DNA of 39,032 nucleotides from an uncultured Bacteroidales bacterium. Its GTDB lineage: Bacteria > Bacteroidota > Bacteroidia > Bacteroidales > Muribaculaceae. The stretch spans positions 1-39,032 of the forward strand of contig CACZHT010000028.1 of the NCBI GenBank assembly GCA_902781045.1. The letters are read 5' to 3'. The notes under the pieces were generated by a model. It did not search any database. It was not told where the DNA came from and saw only the letters and a list, made by a program, of their open reading frames with translations. Below, in pieces: positions 7,734-14,817 of the stretch. The position numbers and the translations under genes are program-made. The stretch's first letter is position 1. Each line of letters opens with the position of its first letter.

Positions 7734-8756
7734 CTACTTACGGCGCCATTGCAACAAGTTCATCGACCAAGTAGCACCAACTGTGAAGTATGACTGGCGG
7801 TCGTGCATGATGCCGTCCGGGTTGGTATTGTTACCCCATGCATAGCTGTAGTTGGCATGCAGGCGGATGTCCATCTTCTTGCGAATGGGATAGTACTCCA
7901 CCCCCACTCCGACACTCTGCAACTCGGTGCCATCCTGCACAAGCAGGTCGGCCTCGGTGCCGCTGCGGTTAACATCGTAGGTGTACTTACCGAAGATGTT
8001 GAGTTTGTCAATAGGCCGGTAGGCCAGCTCGGCCATGACCGAGCAGTCCTTGAAGAGGAATGTCTGGTGCGACGATGCACGGTTCATCCAGTCGAGCTGC
8101 AAGCGCAACTTCTTGGTGAAGTTGAACTCATTGCCCAGCGCGATGTAATTGATGAAACGGCCTTGCTTCCATTCCATGAGATTGACCGACCACAAGGTGC
8201 TCCAGATGCCATGTTTTCCCAGCCACATCAGATTATAGGCATACATGTCGGAGTGCTCATAAAAACTGCGGAATGGACTCTCGCAGAATTGAAACATGAG
8301 GTTGTCGTTCTTGCTCACTGCGTAGGCAACACTGGCTCCCCACTCGTAGCATGGCACGTTGTTCCAGAACTCTGAGCAATAATAGAGGTCGATGGGAGCA
8401 CGATCATACTCATATCCACCTATGGCCACCACCTGCTTGCCTCCCGAGAGTGTCAACTCGTCGATGGGCTTATAGTCGAGATGCAGCCAGTCGGTTGCCT
8501 CAAAGAATGGTGTCTTGCTGATTTTGTTCAGTCGCTGGCGATAGCTGTAGGAGAAGTGTTCGTTGATGTCTCCTTGAATGATAAGGTTGAGGTACTGTCC
8601 CTTGAAACCGCAGTCGTCCTTGATGGCCTCGCCGTCTTCATAGACTCTCTGGTAGTCCCCACGTGCCTGCACGGTGAGGTCGATGAGCGCCTTGTCCTGT
8701 GCCTGCATGCCCATCACGGTCACGGCAAGCACAGCCAATGAGAGGTTCTTTTTCAT
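7734..8756 (-). CDS. Porin, porin_O_P (OprO/OprP-like) family
   Basis: 340 residues with a signal peptide (MKKNLSLAVLAVTVMGMQAQ). It is followed by alternating amphipathic strands with frequent aromatic girdle residues, including LTLSGGKQVVAIGGYEYDRA, which resembles the porin_O_P strand-loop pattern. It ends in the strand TVGATWSMNLLQWRRK. It should form a channel in the outer membrane; family members take up phosphate or other anions, but specificity cannot be read here. It is the first gene of a two-gene run with the Gate-type transporter. It is divergent from the membrane protein at 8885, and both promoters lie in 8800-8870. Confidence 0.75.
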   Translation of the reverse strand: MKKNLSLAVLAVTVMGMQAQDKALIDLTVQARGDYQRVYEDGEAIKDDCGFKGQYLNLIIQGDINEHFSYSYRQRLNKISKTPFFEATDWLHLDYKPIDELTLSGGKQVVAIGGYEYDRAPIDLYYCSEFWNNVPCYEWGASVAYAVSKNDNLMFQFCESPFRSFYEHSDMYAYNLMWLGKHGIWSTLWSVNLMEWKQGRFINYIALGNEFNFTKKLRLQLDWMNRASSHQTFLFKDCSVMAELAYRPIDKLNIFGKYTYDVNRSGTEADLLVQDGTELQSVGVGVEYYPIRKKMDIRLHANYSYAWGNNTNPDGIMHDRQSYFTVGATWSMNLLQWRRK

Positions 8757-8807
8757 TAGTTTAGTTTAAAATGTTTCGTTTTAGAGGTTTTTTGGTTTTT
8801 GCGGTGC

Positions 8808-8815
8808 AAAGGTAC
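8808..8815 (-). promoter_or_regulatory. -7 box of the porin gene
   Basis: TACCTTTG on the minus strand, a full match to TAnnTTTG, about 50 bases before the porin ATG. No clear -33 element was found at the expected distance. Confidence 0.55.
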
Positions 8816-8847
8816 GTCAAAATTTACGAACCCATTGAAATTTTTAC

Positions 8848-8866
8848 TATATTTGCACTAAATTTG
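8848..8866 (+). promoter_or_regulatory. Tandem -7 boxes of the 8885 gene
   Basis: TATATTTG (8848-8855) and TAAATTTG (8859-8866) both match TAnnTTTG and lie 11 bases apart. Either could drive the gene at 8885. The second would give a leader of only about 12 bases, so the first is more likely. Confidence 0.6.
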
Positions 8867-8884
8867 ACAAAAAATTTCGAAGCG

Positions 8885-9574
8885 ATGGACAAGCGACTGA
8901 TTTTAATAGTGGCTATAATCACCACATTGCTAGGGCTGTACACCTGTAGCGGCAGCGGAGGGGAAGACATGGTGGGGGTGGCCAACAACCCGACCCAATT
9001 TTTCGGGTGCATGCTGGGCGATGACTGCGATGAGGTGATTGAGCAGCTGAAGGATGCCAAGACCTACAAGGTGACTGTCAACGACAAAGCCAATCCTGTG
9101 ACAGTGACGCTGACGGGCAAGCGCAAGGGCGACGCGGTGAAATGGCGCAACACCAACTATGACCGTGCGGTGCTGGACATGAGCGACGACATGTTCACTG
9201 CCATCCAGCTGACCAAGACCTATGCTAACAAGGGCGCGATGACCAAGTATGTCAACCGCCAGGATGCCCTGGACGATGCCGACATCACCAAGACCGACTC
9301 GACCCGCACCTATATTATTAAAGGTGAGGAATCGCGCTGCTCGATAGCGGTTAACATACCGTCTCGTGTGGTGAACATCACCTACACCGACAATCGCGTC
9401 TGGGTCAAGCCCTCAACATGGGAGCGCATTGTTAACTTTGTGTGCAACCCGTTTGACAACGTGTGGAGCCTGCTGATGTGGGCCGTCATTCTGGGGCTGG
9501 GCTACCTGGTGTACAAACGCTATCAGACCCAAATTACTCAGGCCATCGAGGAGGCGCAAAACAGTGACGAATAA
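8885..9574 (+). CDS. Membrane-anchored protein with N- and C-terminal hydrophobic segments, unknown
   Basis: 229 residues from the ATG at 8885; the open frame extends upstream past the promoter, so the first ATG is not used. A hydrophobic segment at residues 5-18 (LILIVAIITTLLGLY) is followed by TCSGSGG, which is not a good lipobox. A soluble beta-rich domain covers about 25-190. A second membrane helix, SLLMWAVILGLGYLVY, is at about 195-212. The tail is short and charged (KRYQTQITQAIEEAQNSDE). I do not recognise the family. It is followed after 20 bases by the YPQQQ-repeat gene and then by the Fur-family gene, suggesting an operon. The expected topology has a large extracytoplasmic domain. 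Confidence 0.65.
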   Translation: MDKRLILIVAIITTLLGLYTCSGSGGEDMVGVANNPTQFFGCMLGDDCDEVIEQLKDAKTYKVTVNDKANPVTVTLTGKRKGDAVKWRNTNYDRAVLDMSDDMFTAIQLTKTYANKGAMTKYVNRQDALDDADITKTDSTRTYIIKGEESRCSIAVNIPSRVVNITYTDNRVWVKPSTWERIVNFVCNPFDNVWSLLMWAVILGLGYLVYKRYQTQITQAIEEAQNSDE

Positions 9575-9594
9575 TCATCTAACAACAGAATATT

Positions 9595-10152
9595 ATGGGA
9601 CTTTTGGAAGACATCATCAAGGGCATGACCCAAGGCCAAGGGCAACAAATGCCGCAGCAACCCGGGCAACATTATCCCCAACAAGGCAGCACACCCGGCC
9701 AGCCGTCGGGCGACATTAGCATCCAAGACCTGGAGCGCGAGATGGGTATCGGCACCGGTGGTAGTGGAAATACCTACCAGCAACAGTACCCGCAGCAGCA
9801 ACAGTATCCTCAGCAGCAACAGTATCCTCAGCAGCAACAGTACCCGCAGCAGACGGGCTATCCGCAGCAGCAACAATATCCGCAGCAGACGGGCTATCCG
9901 CAGCAGCAACAATATCCGCAACAGACGGGTTATCCGCAGCAGCAACAATATCCTCAGCAGCAACAACCCAGCGGCAGTGGCATTCCGGGCATGGAAGACT
10001 ATCTGCCCACCAATCAGCCCAACACCTTGCCTCAGGGTCAGCAACAATTGCCCGGCTGCTCGGGCGGCAGCCTGCCCGGTTGCTCGGGCAATCTATGGAA
10101 GATGCTTGGCATTGGAGCCTTGCTGGCCTTCCTGTTCCGCCGCAAGAACTGA
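9595..10152 (+). CDS. YPQQQ-repeat low-complexity protein with Cys/TM/Arg C-terminal tail
   Basis: 185 residues in four parts. First, an N-terminal amphipathic helix, MGLLEDIIKGM, with no signal peptide. Second, a Q/P/G-rich linker. Third, a repeat block at about 60-125 built of YPQQQQ and TGYPQQ units, with prion- or gliadin-like composition. Fourth, a tail with two LPGCSG motifs, a hydrophobic helix (LWKMLGIGALLAFLF) and RRKN at the very end. The tail looks like three-part sorting signals such as MYXO-CTERM (Gly-Cys, then TM, then Arg cluster), but without a Sec signal it may instead be a tail-anchored cytoplasmic protein. The DNA repeats in 18- and 33-base steps, so the copy number may vary between strains. 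No function is known. Confidence 0.65.
   Translation: MGLLEDIIKGMTQGQGQQMPQQPGQHYPQQGSTPGQPSGDISIQDLEREMGIGTGGSGNTYQQQYPQQQQYPQQQQYPQQQQYPQQTGYPQQQQYPQQTGYPQQQQYPQQTGYPQQQQYPQQQQPSGSGIPGMEDYLPTNQPNTLPQGQQQLPGCSGGSLPGCSGNLWKMLGIGALLAFLFRRKN
9775..9968 (+). repeat. Coding tandem repeats (CAGCAGCAACAATATCCG-type)
   Basis: Repeated 15-18 base units of the CAGCAGCAACAGTAT/CCG type encode YPQQQ. A 33-base higher-order unit (ending in ACGGGCTATCCG, TGYP) occurs three times. Near-identical copies suggest expansion by slippage or recombination. The repeats are in frame and uninterrupted, so this is not a CRISPR array. Confidence 0.85.
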
Positions 10153-10155
10153 AAT

Positions 10156-10176
10156 GGCCGAAGCTGAACTTCGGCC
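10156..10176 (+). promoter_or_regulatory. Intercistronic hairpin before the Fur-family gene
   Basis: GGCCGAAG-CTGAA-CTTCGGCC, an 8-bp perfect stem with a 5-base loop right after the stop of the YPQQQ gene. It has no T-tract, so it is more likely an RNA-stability or processing hairpin than a terminator. A similar hairpin (10626-10644) follows the Fur gene, and both are followed by CCACA. Confidence 0.5.
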
Positions 10177-10201
10177 CACACGACCTCAAAAAGTGACAAA
10201 A

Positions 10202-10621
10202 ATGGAGAAAAACACTGACGAGCAGGTGCTGGAACAGGCAGGCCTGCGCGTGACAGCGGTGCGCCTGCTGGTGTGGCGCACCTTGCGCCATGAGCTACAC
10301 GACGCGTTCAGCCTAGCCGACCTGGAGGAGGCCCTGCCCACTGTCGACCGCTCGACGCTGTTCCGCACACTGGTGAGCCTGACCGAGGCCCACCTGCTGC
10401 ACGAGATTGACGACGGCAGCGGAGCGCAGAAGTATTGCGTGTGCCAGCACGACGACACACGCCACTGCATGGGGCATGTGCACCTGACGTGCGTGCGTTG
10501 CCACCGCACGTTCTGCCTGCCCAACATCGCCATCCCCAGCGTGCCGCTGCCCGAGGGCTTCACGCCCGAGGAGACCGAATATGTGGTCAAGGGCGTGTGC
10601 AGCCGTTGTGCCATGAAATAA
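10202..10621 (+). CDS. Fur-family metalloregulator
   Basis: 139 residues with a winged-helix N-terminal half, then RSTLFRTLVSL (about 50-60), which matches the Fur recognition-helix region VSRATVYRTL. The structural Zn site is complete: CVRC at 97-100 and CSRC at 133-136. His-rich stretches HDDTRHCMGHVHL (83-95) match the regulatory metal site region. It is a transcription factor that should bind DNA when loaded with Fe, Zn or Mn, or respond to peroxide; the subgroup is not clear. Start at 10202 is chosen because the homology begins soon after it. It is the last gene of the run that begins at 8885. Confidence 0.85.
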   Translation: MEKNTDEQVLEQAGLRVTAVRLLVWRTLRHELHDAFSLADLEEALPTVDRSTLFRTLVSLTEAHLLHEIDDGSGAQKYCVCQHDDTRHCMGHVHLTCVRCHRTFCLPNIAIPSVPLPEGFTPEETEYVVKGVCSRCAMK

Positions 10622-10625
10622 AAGA

Positions 10626-10644
10626 GCCACGGCTAAACCGTGGC
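10626..10644 (+). terminator. Hairpin after the Fur-family gene, weak terminator
   Basis: GCCACGG-CTAAA-CCGTGGC, a 7-bp stem 5 bases past the stop. No T-tract follows on the plus strand. It lies between convergent genes and may serve as an RNA end or processing signal. Confidence 0.45.
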
Positions 10645-10672
10645 CCACAAATAAGGTCAATTCCTGCTATGA

Positions 10673-12838
10673 TTACTTGAGGTAGTCGTCGAAGTAGCGG
10701 GTGATGCGTTCGTGCAGGTGCACACTCTGGTGTCCGCGCATGTTGTGTCCCTGTCCGGGATAGACATAGAAGTCGGGCTGCGTGCCGGCCGCGATGCAGG
10801 CCTTGAGGAACGAGTAGGCGTGTTGCGGCACGACAGTCGGGTCGTTGAGTCCGATGATGAGTTGCAAGCGCCCCTTGAGATCGGCGGCCTTGTTGATGAG
10901 GCTAGTCTTCTTGTATCCGTCGGGGTTGGTCTGTGGGGTATCCATATAGCGCTCGCCATACATCACCTCATACCACTTCCAGTCGATGACTGGTCCGCCT
11001 GCGACACCCACCTTGAACACGTCGGGATAATTGGTCATCAGGCTGATGGTCATGAATCCGCCGAAGCTCCAACCGTGCACACCGATGCGGGCCGTATCAA
11101 CATATTGGAGCGTGCGCAGGAAGTTGACACCCTGCATCTGGTCGCGCATCTCGACCTGACCCAACTGTCGGAAGGTGGCCTGCTCGAAATCGCGCCCGCG
11201 GTTCTCACTGCCTCGGTTGTCCATGATGTAGAGCAGATAGCCTCGCTGTGCCATGTAGGTTTCCCAGCTGCGGCTGCAGTAGTGCCAACGGGCATCCACG
11301 TTGTGGGCGTGCGGGCCGCCGTAGACATAGACCACGGTGGGATATTTCTTGTTGGGGTCGAAACCCACAGGCATGACCATGCGGTAGTAGAGGTCGGTCA
11401 CGCCGTCATCGGCCTTGATGCTTCCACAGCGATACTCAGGCACCGTGTAACCCTGCCAGGGGTCGGGCGCAGTGAAGTAGCGCACCGCCTTGCCATCGGT
11501 GGTGTTGACGATGGCGATGTTGCGGGGCACATCAGGCTCCTGATAGCTGTCGATGAGCCACTTGCCGCTGGCGCTGAGCGCGGCATCGTGCCAGCCACGG
11601 CCACCCTCGTCGACGCGCGCCATCGTGCCACCATCGACATTGACGCGATAGACGTTCTTCTGGATGGGATTCTCGGCATTGGCGGTGAAGAAAATGTTGT
11701 GCCCCTTCTCGTCAAAGCCAAGCATGTCCATCACTACCCAATTGCCACGAGTCAGCTGCTTGACTTGCTTGCCGTCGGTGAACAGATAGAGGTGGTTGTA
11801 ACCGTCCTTCTGGCTCTGCATGATGAACGAGTTCTTGTCCCAAGGGAGGAAGACAATGGGTGTCTGCGGCTCGACATACTTGTCGTGTGTCTCGCGATAG
11901 AGCTCGGCGATGCGTCGGCCTGTGGCGGCATCGTAGCTCACCAGGCGGCAGTCATTCTGGTCGCGGTTCAGTTCCATCATATAGACCATGTCGCCGTCAG
12001 GGTTCCAGGCGATGTTGGTGAAGTAGCGGTCGGTGGGGTCGCCGGCCTGCAGATAGGTCGTCTGTCCTGTGGCCAGGTCATAGATGCCGACGGTGACCTT
12101 GTGCGAGGTCTGCCCCGCCATGGGGTACTTTTCAGGTGCCGGGGTGGCGATGTAGCGTGTGGTGTCATCCATCTCGGGCACGTCGATCAGGGGATAGTCA
12201 GTGACCATCGACTGGTCCATGCGATAGAACGCCAGCCGCGTGCCTGCCGGGTTCCAGAACAGTCCGCCCATGATGCCGAACTCGTTGCGGTGCACGGCCT
12301 GGCCGTAGACGATGTCGCGCGAGCCATCGGTGGTGAGCTGGCGCGTCTGCCCTGCTCCATCGGTGACATAGAGGTTGTCGCCCTTGACAAAGGCCACTGC
12401 CCTACTCTCCTTGTTCCACTCTGCGGCCTGCTCCTCGCCACGGTTTTGACTCCACACTTGCTTCTTGGCTTTGAAGTCGACCATCTGTACCTTGCCCACA
12501 GTACCCAACGCAACCAGCGACTGGTCGGCATAGGGGAACGTGATGCCCATGAGCGAACGGACAGTGTCGCCGCCCATCCATTTGTTGACCTGGGCTCGAG
12601 TGAAGAACACCTTCTCCTTGCCATTCTTGAGGTTTACCGTCCAGCAAGTGTCGGCAGCGACGCGCACCAGTTGGTCGCCCCACCACCGCAGTGAGCGGTT
12701 CTGCGGAATCATGTTACGGTAGTTCGTTCCGCCGAAGTTCAAGTCCTCGAGCGTGAATTGCTTCTGTGCCACCATGGGCAGCACCATCATCATCGATGCG
12801 GCCACCAGAGCCGCCCTAATCATTCGATTTTTCATCAT
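10673..12838 (-). CDS. ptpA: Prolyl tripeptidyl peptidase (S9B / DPPIV superfamily)
   Basis: A 721-residue secreted or periplasmic serine peptidase with an N-terminal signal (MMKNRMIRAALVAASMMMVLPMVAQ). A beta-propeller (DPPIV_N) spans about 95-455 and an alpha/beta hydrolase domain lies at the C-terminus. The nucleophile is S591 in GWSFGGF, with D666 in GLNDPTV and H698 in GQGHNM. The spacings 75 and 107 equal those of Porphyromonas gingivalis PtpA (S603, D678, H710). FYRMDQSMV and the HRNEFG segment also match PtpA rather than DPPIV, whose double Glu is replaced. It should release tripeptides X-X-Pro from free N-termini, feeding peptide catabolism. It is convergent with the Fur-family gene. 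A DPPIV assignment is the main alternative. Confidence 0.85.
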   Translation of the reverse strand: MMKNRMIRAALVAASMMMVLPMVAQKQFTLEDLNFGGTNYRNMIPQNRSLRWWGDQLVRVAADTCWTVNLKNGKEKVFFTRAQVNKWMGGDTVRSLMGITFPYADQSLVALGTVGKVQMVDFKAKKQVWSQNRGEEQAAEWNKESRAVAFVKGDNLYVTDGAGQTRQLTTDGSRDIVYGQAVHRNEFGIMGGLFWNPAGTRLAFYRMDQSMVTDYPLIDVPEMDDTTRYIATPAPEKYPMAGQTSHKVTVGIYDLATGQTTYLQAGDPTDRYFTNIAWNPDGDMVYMMELNRDQNDCRLVSYDAATGRRIAELYRETHDKYVEPQTPIVFLPWDKNSFIMQSQKDGYNHLYLFTDGKQVKQLTRGNWVVMDMLGFDEKGHNIFFTANAENPIQKNVYRVNVDGGTMARVDEGGRGWHDAALSASGKWLIDSYQEPDVPRNIAIVNTTDGKAVRYFTAPDPWQGYTVPEYRCGSIKADDGVTDLYYRMVMPVGFDPNKKYPTVVYVYGGPHAHNVDARWHYCSRSWETYMAQRGYLLYIMDNRGSENRGRDFEQATFRQLGQVEMRDQMQGVNFLRTLQYVDTARIGVHGWSFGGFMTISLMTNYPDVFKVGVAGGPVIDWKWYEVMYGERYMDTPQTNPDGYKKTSLINKAADLKGRLQLIIGLNDPTVVPQHAYSFLKACIAAGTQPDFYVYPGQGHNMRGHQSVHLHERITRYFDDYLK

Positions 12839-12932
12839 ATTGTTGTGTCGGTAACAGTTTAGATGTCAAGCATCGTAGCTCATGCTAAAAACACGACTAT
12901 CGTCATTTGCAAATTCTTTCATCAAGAACTGC

Positions 12933-13190
12933 TCACTTCTCCTTTTTGTTCTGAGCCTTAAGCCAGTCTTTGAATTGTTTTTTGGTTATTCCGATGTTTC
13001 GAAGATTGTTTGCTATGACAAACTCGGGGATGGGTTCGATGTGCGTCTGGAACACAACTGCACGAATAGAGCCCTGTCTTTTCCATTTGAAATGCCCTGT
13101 GTTTCCGCTATCCACTTTTTCACACCCCATATAGGCCAAAAAAGCTTCAAATTGGGCAATCGTTATATTGCTTAACTTAACCGTGCTCAT
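12933..13190 (-). CDS. hicA: HicA-like toxin (mRNA interferase)
   Basis: 85 residues of the small dsRNA-binding-fold HicA type. An N-terminal helix (IAQFEAFLAYMGCEKV) is followed by GHFKWKR with the catalytic-position H33, then a strand (SIRAVVFQTH), and a C-terminal segment, GITKKQFKDWL, that matches the usual LSKEEF end. HicA toxins cut mRNA independently of the ribosome. The ATG overlaps the hicB stop by four bases (ATGA). The antitoxin gene comes first, the reverse of the classic hicAB order. The gene is more A+T-rich than its neighbours, consistent with transfer. Confidence 0.75.
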   Translation of the reverse strand: MSTVKLSNITIAQFEAFLAYMGCEKVDSGNTGHFKWKRQGSIRAVVFQTHIEPIPEFVIANNLRNIGITKKQFKDWLKAQNKKEK

Positions 13191-13561
13191 GCAAAACTTG
13201 ATAGTGGCACAGCAATCCGGCGACGCGTGTTGTGCTTCTTGAAGTCACTTTTAACGATTTCTTTCAACTGGCTGCTCCGCCTGAGCACTGTAGACATCGA
13301 AGGTTCGATTGCGACATGCTCATCTTGTAATGTCCAACCATGCTTTCTGAGGTCTTCTTTCAATGTATTATTTGCGACCTGTGTGCTAAACCAGTCAGTG
13401 ATTACATATTCAAAATCAGCCTTAGCATCACTCTCGCTTGCACCATATCCACACAGGTCTAGAGAGGGACAAAAAGCGATACGCGTCTTGCCCTCTACAA
13501 AGAGAAAAACACTTACCTTGATGGTAATGCCGCCATTTGTTATTCTAATTGAGTTTTCCAT
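13187..13561 (-). CDS. hicB: HicB-like antitoxin
   Basis: 124 residues from the ATG at 13561. A more upstream in-frame ATG (13609) would span the promoter and is rejected. The N-terminal half has the HicB partial RNase-H-like fold with the signature AFCPSLDLCGYGASESDA. The C-terminal basic part (RRSSQLKEIVKSDFKKHNTRRR) probably binds DNA. It neutralises the hicA product and likely represses its own promoter. It overlaps hicA by ATGA for coupled translation. Confidence 0.78.
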   Translation of the reverse strand: MENSIRITNGGITIKVSVFLFVEGKTRIAFCPSLDLCGYGASESDAKADFEYVITDWFSTQVANNTLKEDLRKHGWTLQDEHVAIEPSMSTVLRRSSQLKEIVKSDFKKHNTRRRIAVPLSSFA

Positions 13562-13565
13562 ACAG

Positions 13566-13588
13566 CACTGTTTAGTGATGCAAATATA
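13566..13588 (-). promoter_or_regulatory. hicBA promoter and possible operator
   Basis: TATATTTG on the minus strand (13588-13581) is a full -7 match just 20 bases before the hicB ATG. Between it and the start lies the inverted repeat CACT-GTTT-AGTG (13566-13577), well placed to be an operator for autoregulation. The operator role is inferred. Confidence 0.6.
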
Positions 13589-13640
13589 ATCGTTTACAGC
13601 GAAATTCAATCAACTTTTTAAAAGTTATTAAAGATTTTAA

Positions 13641-13730
13641 CACTATAAGTTCAGCGATTCCGTGTTTCCCCTCCCCTTTGGTAAAGGGGAGGCTAGCTGG
13701 AACCAATCGCTGAGCAGATACCACTATAAG
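13641..13730. repeat. Small palindromic element with flanking 9-bp direct repeats
   Basis: CACTATAAG occurs at 13641-13649 and 13722-13730. Between them is a nested inverted structure: TCAGCGATT (13651-13659) with AATCGCTGA (13705-13713), and an inner perfect 10-bp hairpin CCTCCCCTTT-GGT-AAAGGGGAGG (13670-13692). This suggests a small non-autonomous mobile element or a repetitive intergenic palindrome. The rest of the 13562-13864 gap holds the hicBA promoter and a terminator. Confidence 0.5.
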
Positions 13731-13775
13731 CGGCTATTCTCACTGTGAAGGAAAACACAACAACACAAAATGCAA

Positions 13776-13813
13776 GAAAGCACCGACGGGCTGGTTAGCG
13801 GGTCGGTGCTTTC
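13776..13813 (-). terminator. Terminator of the 13865-14191 gene
   Basis: GAAAGCACCGAC (13776-13787) pairs perfectly with GTCGGTGCTTTC (13802-13813) around a 14-base loop. On the minus strand a T-rich stretch (TTGCATTTTGTG) follows. It lies about 50 bases after the stop at 13865. Confidence 0.7.
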
Positions 13814-13864
13814 GGTCTTTTCGGGCCAGTGCTAGTGAGGCGTTCTGGCGGTGTTGTGGTCGTG

Positions 13865-14191
13865 TCATCTCCAGTATCCGACAACAACGTATGCAACTCC
13901 GTGGGGTGTGCGCATCACGCGGTAGAGGATGCCATCGGCGAGCCACAGGCGCTCACGGTTGATGTTGACGAAACGGCCATGCACGGGACGGCGGTCGAAG
14001 CGGACACCGATGCCGGGGCGGTGTGCTCTGTGGTGTGCAATGACGGGACGGTGGTTGCTAGCCATGCGCATCTCGACGCGGTGCTTGCGGTTGCCGTCAC
14101 TGTGACGAACCTTGCTGTCACGAGCCACAGCGTTGCTGGGCATGAGCATCGCCATCATGGCGACTGCTGCGAGTAGGACTTTAGCTTTCAT
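13865..14191 (-). CDS. Small secreted His/Arg-rich protein, unknown
   Basis: 108 residues from the ATG at 14191, chosen because it opens a clean signal peptide (MKAKVLLAAVAMMAMLMPSNAVA). The mature part is very rich in Arg and His (for example RKHRVEMRMASNHRPV and AHHRAHRPG), hence strongly basic. It ends in a strand-rich motif, LWLADGILYRVMRTPHGVAY, resembling short 'gives YR...G..Y.VV' repeats of Bacteroidetes envelope proteins. His clusters could bind metal, but no site is proven. A terminator follows it. Confidence 0.6.
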   Translation of the reverse strand: MKAKVLLAAVAMMAMLMPSNAVARDSKVRHSDGNRKHRVEMRMASNHRPVIAHHRAHRPGIGVRFDRRPVHGRFVNINRERLWLADGILYRVMRTPHGVAYVVVGYWR

Positions 14192-14370
14192 AATCTTGTG
14201 TCGTTGTGCCATTGCTGGCGGGTGAGTGATTGTGTTTCTTTGTCTTTTTGACACAAGATTTTGGCTGAAGTTAAATGCGCTTTTGGGGGCAATAGATTGT
14301 CACCCCATTTTGTCCGACCAACGCCACAATTGCACCGACCAAGTGATTCGGCCAAATCTTGCGCAGATGA

Positions 14371-14784
14371 TTAGTGGAGCAACTGGGTCAGGACTGCAAA
14401 AATCTGTTCCTCGCTCTCGTAGGGATGGATGTGAAAGTAGGGATTGCCTGTGAGCATGGCCGACAGTTGCGCCTTGGTCTTGTCGTAGAAGATGTGACAG
14501 GGAATGCCATGATGCTCGGCGTAAGCGAGTTCGTAGCCCACGCCCAGCGACGGACTGGTACACTCGGCGATGAGCAGATCGCTCTGCCGCAGCCAGGCAG
14601 TATCCTGGTCATAGATGCGTGCATCGCGCTCAAGTCCCTGTTCATTCAGGATGAGATTGCTGCTGCCGACGTGCTCGGTGAGCACGGTGTCGGTCTGTTG
14701 CACGAATTGGATGATGCGGCGATAGAGGTCGGCATCGACGCGCCCTCCCCTAATCGAGCCAGCAAAGTAGATTTTCTTGTTCAT
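14371..14784 (-). CDS. DNPH1/RCL-like 2'-deoxynucleoside 5'-phosphate N-hydrolase
   Basis: 137 residues of the nucleoside 2-deoxyribosyltransferase fold. GSIRGGR at 9-15 is the phosphate-binding loop of mammalian DNPH1 (RCL). LTEHVGS follows, then D61 and E85 (in GVGYELAYA), spaced 24 apart as are the active-site Asp and Glu of rat RCL (D69, E93). DNPH1 cleaves dNMPs to base plus deoxyribose 5-phosphate, cleaning the nucleotide pool. A nucleoside deoxyribosyltransferase would be the main alternative, but GSIRGGR favours the N-hydrolase. The gene stands alone between minus-strand neighbours. Confidence 0.8.
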   Translation of the reverse strand: MNKKIYFAGSIRGGRVDADLYRRIIQFVQQTDTVLTEHVGSSNLILNEQGLERDARIYDQDTAWLRQSDLLIAECTSPSLGVGYELAYAEHHGIPCHIFYDKTKAQLSAMLTGNPYFHIHPYESEEQIFAVLTQLLH

Positions 14785-14817
14785 GAGTCACAGGATTATA
14801 TTACTGAATATCCAAAA

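Noticed and set aside
9775..9968. Regular repeats as a CRISPR array
   Set aside because: No spacers; repeats are in frame and coding.
9758..10621. 287-residue frame joining the YPQQQ region to the Fur protein
   Set aside because: The first half is an out-of-frame reading of CAGCAG repeats (SSNSI...). The Fur protein starts at 10202.
10712..12694. 660-residue open frame on the plus strand opposite the PtpA gene
   Set aside because: It is antisense to a clear protease with all catalytic residues and has no recognisable motif; long shadow frames are usual in GC-rich coding DNA.
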